From NCBI GenBank assembly GCA_022448165.1, contig JAKVAS010000015.1, positions 1-40,471 of the forward strand: DNA of 40,471 nt, in the 5' to 3' direction. Of this stretch, positions 35,610 to 40,471 are shown one piece after another; within the stretch, counting starts at the first letter, position 1; each line of letters opens with the position of its first letter. This DNA comes from Crocinitomicaceae bacterium. GTDB lineage: Bacteria > Bacteroidota > Bacteroidia > Flavobacteriales_D > Crocinitomicaceae. The translations under genes and the position numbers were made by a program. A model generated the notes under the pieces. That model had not been told where the DNA came from. It saw only the letters and a program-made list of their open reading frames with translations, and searched no databases.

Positions 35610-36455
35610 ATGAAATGTTTACTGACTTTTTTATTCAATCTTTTTATTCTATTTTCTTGGTCTCAACAATTTTCAGGATCGTTCTATGGAGGTTATCAAT
35701 TCGGTGTTGGGAAACAGAATTTGGAGCATCATAGTGTTAACGATTTTCTAAATTGGGAACCTTGGGTATGGGAGAAAGTTGATTTATCTCTCGGGCAAGG
35801 CGCTCAAGTATCGGCAAATTTATTTTATGACATAAATCCAAATTATGGGTTTACATTGAATGGTTCTTATCTATTTGGTTCTGAGTTTTCGTCTCGAGTG
35901 AAATACACGGATATTACATATGAGAGAACTCTTTCTGGAACTATGATGCGAATTAGTCCTTCATTCAGAATGTATGTGGGGTCCAATAAAATTAGATCTT
36001 ATACCGAAATAGGTTTTGTTTTGGGGATCGGTAAAATAAATTATTCTTTTTCTGGATATAGTGGTGATTCAACAATTCTAGGATATGAATATCTATATGA
36101 TGGGGGTGTTTCTTTTGGTGCCACAGCTAAATTTGGAGTTGAATTTAGGCTTACTGACCGAGTTCAATTATTTGGTGAATTTAATTTTATTAGTCAAGCT
36201 TATGCACCTGAGAAAGGAATCCTGACGGATTATGTTATAGATAATGAAAACGCGATGCACTATTTTGAGGATAATCCAAACGGTATTTCAATCGAATTTG
36301 TTGAGGAATTGCAAATAGATCCAACCATTTCACCAGAACCGAATGAGCCAGTAAAAAGAGCAAAACACAGCTATCCATTTCATAGCTACGGATTTAATGT
36401 TGGGGTGAAGTTTATCCTATGGACAAAGAAAAAAGAAGAAAGTAGTACGTCTTAA
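35610..36455 (+). CDS. Outer-membrane beta-barrel protein
   Basis: 281 residues, signal peptide ending LFSWSQ. The mature part is alternating hydrophobic/polar strands with many aromatic and Gly residues (SGSFYGGYQFGVG, IRSYTEIGFVLGIGKINYSF, VQLFGEFNFISQAY), ending in a strand-like GFNVGVKFILWTKKK. It matches the small OmpA/OprF-like barrel group (OMP_b-brl) in style. There is a Pro/Glu-rich extracellular-loop-like segment (PTISPEPNEPVKRAK). No enzymatic motif. Own promoter presumed; not clearly visible. Confidence 0.75.
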   Translation: MKCLLTFLFNLFILFSWSQQFSGSFYGGYQFGVGKQNLEHHSVNDFLNWEPWVWEKVDLSLGQGAQVSANLFYDINPNYGFTLNGSYLFGSEFSSRVKYTDITYERTLSGTMMRISPSFRMYVGSNKIRSYTEIGFVLGIGKINYSFSGYSGDSTILGYEYLYDGGVSFGATAKFGVEFRLTDRVQLFGEFNFISQAYAPEKGILTDYVIDNENAMHYFEDNPNGISIEFVEELQIDPTISPEPNEPVKRAKHSYPFHSYGFNVGVKFILWTKKKEESSTS

Positions 36456-36917
36456 GTCCTACTCATAATGCTTGGCTACTTGAGTATTGTTCGATACGGA
36501 AGGATATTCTGTTTTTTCTAGGCTATGATATTGACGAACCTTTGCCGTGGTGCAGAAAAATCAGCTTATATATGGATATAACAATTGTGGGGCATTTACG
36601 ATCTTTCTATAAGATCCTACATTTTTTGAGTAGTTGTGCTAAATTAAATGTATCGACCATTATGCTGTTGAAATTGACTTCGTAATGTTGCTGCTAATTC
36701 TTGAATGTTTGTCATTATTTATGAGATAATATATGGGTGTAAATTCAACGTTTACAGGATTTTAGTTGGTTTTATGTGTTGTTATATATGTGAATGTAGT
36801 TTAAAATAGATTTTGATCGAGAAGAGTCCTGATTTACCTTTGTTGTAGGGGTATTATATAGATACTATCAGCATTACACTCATTTCAGAAGGTGAAATAA
36901 TTTATAATAATAAAGAC
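36456..36917. other. 462-bp intergenic region with possible degraded minus-strand gene
   Basis: No intact gene. On the minus strand ATG 36715 opens 23 plausible codons (MTNIQELAATLRSQFQQ..., stop 36644). Another frame after that carries protein-like stretches (GSYRKIVNAPQLLYPYIS; VRQYHSLEKTEYPSVS) interrupted by one TGA. This suggests a small decayed gene with a frameshift, though chance cannot be excluded. No repeats or tRNA are seen. Confidence 0.3.
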
Positions 36918-38741
36918 ATGAGACTAAAAATAAGCACTCTAATTATGGCTCTCTTTTTGGCAGCGAATTATTCATTTGGGCAAATCTCAGATCTGGATCT
37001 AAGTTCGGTTGGTGCGTTCAAAGCTTGTAAATTTGAACGTGATGAAATGTTTATTCAGATTGAAGGTAGTGATGAATGGCTTCAATTGTTACAAGTTGGC
37101 GATTTCGCAACTGAGGATTTAGTTCGGTACATCAAAGAATTGTATGGAATGAAATGGGAGAGAAGTCTTTCAAGAGACTTTGTTTCGATTATTAATTTCG
37201 TTGGGTTGGAAATAGAATCCCCTGAAATAAATGTTACCGTTAAGGATGCTTCTGGACAAACGCAAAAGCGTTTTCTGCCTTTAAACAAGAGTAATAGGAG
37301 TGACGCAAAAGATTACTACGATGCAACACATCAGGAAAATGTCTCTTCAGATTCTATATCAAAGCGAGAAGCTATTGAGGATATAGATCAGGTATTTCAA
37401 ATATTAAGTACGAAGCATTCATATGCTCAACTTGAAAAGATTAACTATCAAGAAGAATTAGAGAAATTAAAAGATGAACTAGCCGCCAATGTTAGTGTCT
37501 GTTTTTTAACTAACAGGTTGGAGTATATAATTAATCGATTGGGGGATGGACATGCTTCTGTTTCTTCCTCTCAACCATCTCTGAAAAAAACATCCGGAAG
37601 GCTCCCGTTCAGGACGGTATATTCAGATGGGCGGATAGTGTGTTTGCATGGAACTGAAGAGGAACTTCTAAACAAGGAGTATCCATATTTGAAAGAAGTG
37701 AATGAAGTTAGTGTAGATCAGGTATTGCAAACTGCTTTTGAGATGCTGCCAGATGTTTCAGAACAATTCAAGCAGTTTTATGGTGCAAAAATGATCAAAT
37801 ACATAGGGTATATCCTAAGTGAAAATGATATAGAAATTGGATCTATGGTTACTGTGACACTTGAAAATGAGAATGGGAGAACCATTGAATATACTGCTAA
37901 GGTGGATTACGAGATTGAAAAGTCGAATCAAGGAAGGCTTGCAATGCTAAAAATGGTTATGAACGCTTTTGATCATGAGTTAATTGATGATGGCGAAATT
38001 GGGTATATGCGTATTTCAAAAATGTTCTTGTTAGGAGAAGCTAAAGTTCATAAGGCCATGAAAGAATTTAGGAACACAAAAGGGATGATTATCGATATTC
38101 GTGGAAATAGTGGGGGGAACAGACTTCCTTTGATGGCCTTAGCTCCATACTTTATTGATAGTAATTCAAGTCCTGTTGTAGTGAATGTTGCAAAGTTCCG
38201 TACGGATAGTCCTAACGAACTTACTGGCGAATATCTATTTGATCGATATTTATTTACAGAAGATTTTTACTATAAAAGTGATTCTTCCGCCTATAATGCT
38301 ATTCAAGATTACAAAAAAACTTTTTCACCGGAATGGGATGTAGACAGCACTAAGTTTAGTAATTGGCATTATGCAGTGATTTCACCTAAAAAAGATGAGA
38401 ATTACTATTACTACAACAAGCCAGTAATCGTATTAATGGATTCGTACTGTTTTAGCGCTTCGGATATTTTTCTCGCTGGTTTAAAAGAATTTGATAATGT
38501 TACATTGGTAGGTAGTAAAAGTGGAGGTGGCAGTGGCAGGTCTGTAAAATATGAACTTTCGAATTCAAAAATTCATTTAAAACTATCTACAATGGTTTCA
38601 TATCAACCCAATGGTCAGTTGTATGATGGAAATGGCGTGGATCCTGACATAGAAATTAACTCAACCTTGGAATCAACATTGAATAAGGAACTTTTAATCC
38701 AAGAGATGATAAAGCGTATAAATGAGAATGCGGCTAATTAA
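36918..38741 (+). CDS. S41-family peptidase, exported
   Basis: 607 residues with a signal peptide (LAANYSFGQ). The N-terminal region of about 150 residues has no clear domain. A helical region (EAIEDIDQVFQILSTKHSYA) resembles the start of tricorn/CTP-type S41 proteases, followed by the catalytic core: YMRISKMFLL, MIIDIRGNSGGNRL, and the nucleophile region SYCFSASDIFLAG (Ser around 513-515), then VGSKSGGGSGRSV. The Lys of CTP-type GKG motifs is not obvious, so a tricorn-like active site is more likely. Probably periplasmic or surface protease. Stands alone. Confidence 0.85.
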   Translation: MRLKISTLIMALFLAANYSFGQISDLDLSSVGAFKACKFERDEMFIQIEGSDEWLQLLQVGDFATEDLVRYIKELYGMKWERSLSRDFVSIINFVGLEIESPEINVTVKDASGQTQKRFLPLNKSNRSDAKDYYDATHQENVSSDSISKREAIEDIDQVFQILSTKHSYAQLEKINYQEELEKLKDELAANVSVCFLTNRLEYIINRLGDGHASVSSSQPSLKKTSGRLPFRTVYSDGRIVCLHGTEEELLNKEYPYLKEVNEVSVDQVLQTAFEMLPDVSEQFKQFYGAKMIKYIGYILSENDIEIGSMVTVTLENENGRTIEYTAKVDYEIEKSNQGRLAMLKMVMNAFDHELIDDGEIGYMRISKMFLLGEAKVHKAMKEFRNTKGMIIDIRGNSGGNRLPLMALAPYFIDSNSSPVVVNVAKFRTDSPNELTGEYLFDRYLFTEDFYYKSDSSAYNAIQDYKKTFSPEWDVDSTKFSNWHYAVISPKKDENYYYYNKPVIVLMDSYCFSASDIFLAGLKEFDNVTLVGSKSGGGSGRSVKYELSNSKIHLKLSTMVSYQPNGQLYDGNGVDPDIEINSTLESTLNKELLIQEMIKRINENAAN

Positions 38742-38869
38742 ACATAAATCTCTGTTAATCTGTTCGGGTGTTGCTTTTTGTCGGTATTTTCGGACATGGT
38801 AAGTTTATGACCGATTTCCAGTTCGAATGATTGATCTTCAATTTGCAGAAGCTCCAGATCAGAGTACAT
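38738..38869 (-). pseudogene. Short ORF or gene remnant, GC-richer than surroundings
   Basis: ATG 38869 opens 43 codons (MYSDLELLQIEDQSFELEIG...) to a TAA that overlaps the peptidase stop by 4 nt. Composition is protein-like and the stretch is GC-richer than its flanks, but the product is short and has no recognisable family. It is probably a fragment of an inserted gene. The downstream 250 bp (38870-39119) hold no gene; a second GC-rich patch (GAGCAACAAGCCCGTGCG) lies near 39097-39114. Confidence 0.3.
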
Positions 38870-39119
38870 CTATTTTTTTTAGAAAATTCTAGGAGTATTT
38901 ATCTAGACCTTTCGGTATTCCTTCTTATCTAGAATACATTTGAGCCATATCGCGTGGTTTCGTTTTATAGTGATCCGAACATGGTACATTTGGGCTTTAG
39001 TTACTGCTAAGGGGCAAGGCTAGGAAGTTGTATGGATGCTCAACCAAGATTAGTTTTAAAATATAAGAATTAGTTTTTCAAGAAAGATCGCCATCATGAG
39101 CAACAAGCCCGTGCGCTTT

Positions 39120-39731
39120 TTAGCCCTTTTTAGTTGTGTTTCCCTTTTTTAAGGACCGCCATAAATTCATATATATGGTGGCCATCCAGCCGGATCGTAG
39201 TCCTCTCTGAATATTTTCATGTTGCTTTTGAGTAGGTGTGCCTGGTCCACTAAATATATAATTATATTGTGACAACGCATGGCTGTATCCAGCTTCAAAC
39301 CTCAATATTGCATGGTCTATTATCAATGAATATCCTAAGTAAAATTTAAGGTTATTCATGTAGGAACTGTGATACCAGATATAGTCATTAGAGTCGTCAT
39401 CACCTAGTATGTCCGACCCTTCTCCAATATAAGTCCAAGCAGTACCAAGTGAGATAAAGCCTTTTTTGAAATAAAGGAAAGAGGCTTCCGGTCCAGTTGA
39501 TATTACTCCTCCTCCATAGTTAAAAGCTGCAAGCCCTGCTGAAAATTTTAGGCTGATATTTTTTGTGAAATATAAATTGGAAGTTATACCGATATTACCA
39601 AAATGGCTCTTATTGCCTATTCCAAAACCAGAAATAACATCAAATGATTTTATTTCATGCATTCGTTCTTGAGCTCCCAATTGGCAATTGAACATAAAAA
39701 CAGATAGAGTAATAATTAGTACAGTTCTCAT
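39120..39731 (-). CDS. Small outer-membrane beta-barrel protein
   Basis: 203 residues. Signal peptide ends near CQLGAQ (no lipobox fit). The rest is a series of amphipathic strands with Gly and aromatic residues: VISGFGIGNKSHFGNIGITS, ISLKFSAGLAAFNYGGGV, FISLGTAWTYIGEG, LKFYLGYSLIIDHAILRFEAG and a closing GWMATIYMNLWRSL, as in small porin-like barrels. A basic tail follows. Its ATG lies 15 nt after the attC-like element separating it from the beta-lactamase-fold gene. Confidence 0.7.
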   Translation of the reverse strand: MRTVLIITLSVFMFNCQLGAQERMHEIKSFDVISGFGIGNKSHFGNIGITSNLYFTKNISLKFSAGLAAFNYGGGVISTGPEASFLYFKKGFISLGTAWTYIGEGSDILGDDDSNDYIWYHSSYMNNLKFYLGYSLIIDHAILRFEAGYSHALSQYNYIFSGPGTPTQKQHENIQRGLRSGWMATIYMNLWRSLKKGNTTKKG

Positions 39732-39745
39732 AGTTTTATCATTAT

Positions 39746-39883
39746 CACTAACGTTCTAGTATATGAAAAGTAGCCGAATTTTAGCATCACTTTTTCGTAT
39801 TATTACTGACCTTAAATTTATGAAAATCACTTTGAATTAAGCACTTAAACAGCTATTTTTTATATACGTTTTTGTGTGTAGTA
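39746..39883. repeat. attC-like imperfect inverted repeat between two minus-strand genes
   Basis: GTATATGAAAAGTAGCCG (39759-39776) is mirrored by an inverted GTATATAAAAAATAGCTG near 39851-39868 (14 of 18 match). Outer AACGTT-type flanks are present, and there are about 75 bp between the arms. On the minus strand it begins a few nt after one stop codon and ends 15 nt before the next ATG, like an integron cassette boundary. The inner sequence (AATTCAAAGTGATTTTCATA) resembles repeats I remember from Flavobacteriia intergenic DNA; this recollection is unverified. Confidence 0.45.
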
Positions 39884-39894
39884 CTTTAGAACTT

Positions 39895-40471
39895 CTATTC
39901 TAAATTCCTTCTTACAATTTCTTCTCCAACCACTCCAAAATATTCAGATATTATCTTTTGCCATAATACCATCCCATTTTCAGAGTTCGAAAACAAAACC
40001 AAGCCTCTTTTTGTTTTTGGAAGCATAATTACTATAGCTTTTGTTCCATAATCTCCACCTGTGTGCATAATAGCATATTCGTTATTGGATAAGTTAGGTA
40101 ATAATTGCATTCCTAAATTACGGTCAATTCCCTTTTTTTCATTGACTTGTGGTTTTAAAAAATCTGTATATAAGCTGTCTGACAAATCTGCCCCATTCAT
40201 AATATAAATCAAAAATTTAGAATAGTCATTTGCCGTAGTCAATAAATTTGCTGCAGCATTGGCGTTATAATATTTTTCAAATCGTATTGGTTCTCCATTT
40301 TCATCGTGCTCAACTGCATAATCATTCTCATTTATTTCTGATGTCCAGTAAAAGTGAGTATCATTCATTTCTAATGGTAAGAAAAGAACTTCTGAAGCAA
40401 TTTGTTCAAAAGGTTTTTTAAGCTTGTTTTCTAAAGCTTTCCTTAGGTATTCAAACCCTTCACCCGAATAC
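39895..40471 (-). CDS. Serine beta-lactamase-fold hydrolase, C-terminal part (5' truncated by window)
   Basis: Class C beta-lactamase/DD-peptidase-fold protein. The frame stays open to the window edge, so the track's start at 40368 is internal; about 192 codons are visible and the SxxK nucleophile is outside the window. The second motif appears as YSGEGFEYLRKALE (class C YxN, here with Gly), the third as HTGGDYG (KTG-like). RFEKYYNANAAANLLTTANDYSKF matches the usual loop before the C-terminal helices. Probably an esterase, peptidase or lactamase-like enzyme of the envelope; substrate unknown. Confidence 0.85.
   Translation of the reverse strand, partial: YSGEGFEYLRKALENKLKKPFEQIASEVLFLPLEMNDTHFYWTSEINENDYAVEHDENGEPIRFEKYYNANAAANLLTTANDYSKFLIYIMNGADLSDSLYTDFLKPQVNEKKGIDRNLGMQLLPNLSNNEYAIMHTGGDYGTKAIVIMLPKTKRGLVLFSNSENGMVLWQKIISEYFGVVGEEIVRRNLE

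Noticed and set aside
1-40471. tRNA or rRNA genes, CRISPR arrays, intact insertion sequences
   Set aside because: I looked through the intergenic regions on both strands and saw no cloverleaf, rRNA-like stretch, spacer array or transposase with terminal repeats.

Overview
The window is AT-rich DNA from a Bacteroidota chromosome, most likely Flavobacteriales (a Crocinitomicaceae/Fluviicola-like lineage is my guess, not shown). The evidence is two secreted proteins with type IX secretion (T9SS) type A C-terminal domains (YPNP), Reg_prop/Y_Y_Y sensors with LytTR output, weak Shine-Dalgarno signals, and several promoters of the Bacteroidota TAnnTTTG type. The left half is mostly housekeeping. The right half is more accessory, with secreted proteins, small outer-membrane barrels, gene remnants and one cassette-like boundary. 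Both ends cut through genes: metH at the left and a serine beta-lactamase-fold protein at the right.

Layout. 1-1480: C-terminal half of metH. 1481-2323: a long intergenic region with an orphan promoter, a hairpin terminator and probably a small RNA on the minus strand. 2262-8854 (minus): a TetR-TolC-MFP-RND efflux operon with an operator-like palindrome and a terminator. 8948-13495: rnhA, a CTP-synthase-like amidotransferase homologue that has lost its catalytic triad, two unknown genes, pepP and an alpha/beta hydrolase. 13635-13717 (minus): a tiny ORF-plus-terminator unit. 13924-17931: LytTR response regulator, Reg_prop histidine kinase and small lipoprotein. 18096-23173: unknown helical protein, thiL, DEAD-box helicase and rlmF. 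23180-25136: a nitrosative-stress locus of divergent ric and [membrane protein, truncated haemoglobin, 2Fe-2S ferredoxin] around a CRP/FNR-type palindrome. 25520-29484: small membrane protein, GNAT, a gene remnant, then a TetR gene facing a styrene-oxide-isomerase-like membrane protein plus a flavoprotein across a perfect 14-bp-arm inverted repeat. 29634-35443: a one-piece membrane sensor/LytTR regulator followed by two T9SS-exported proteins, each preceded by a 9-12-9 direct repeat of the geometry LytTR domains bind. 35610-40471: outer-membrane barrels, an S41 peptidase, degraded ORFs, and an attC-like imperfect inverted repeat between the last two minus-strand genes.

The most interesting candidates are (1) the membrane-tethered LytTR regulator with two matching putative operators before the adjacent T9SS genes, (2) the TetR/SOI-like/flavoprotein cassette whose SOI-like member keeps the haem ligand but apparently not the known catalytic residues, (3) the cassette-boundary element at the right end, (4) the triad-less CTP synthase-like protein, and (5) the orphan small-RNA unit near 1.7 kb. 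All calls come from reading the sequence and from remembered family signatures; no search was run.
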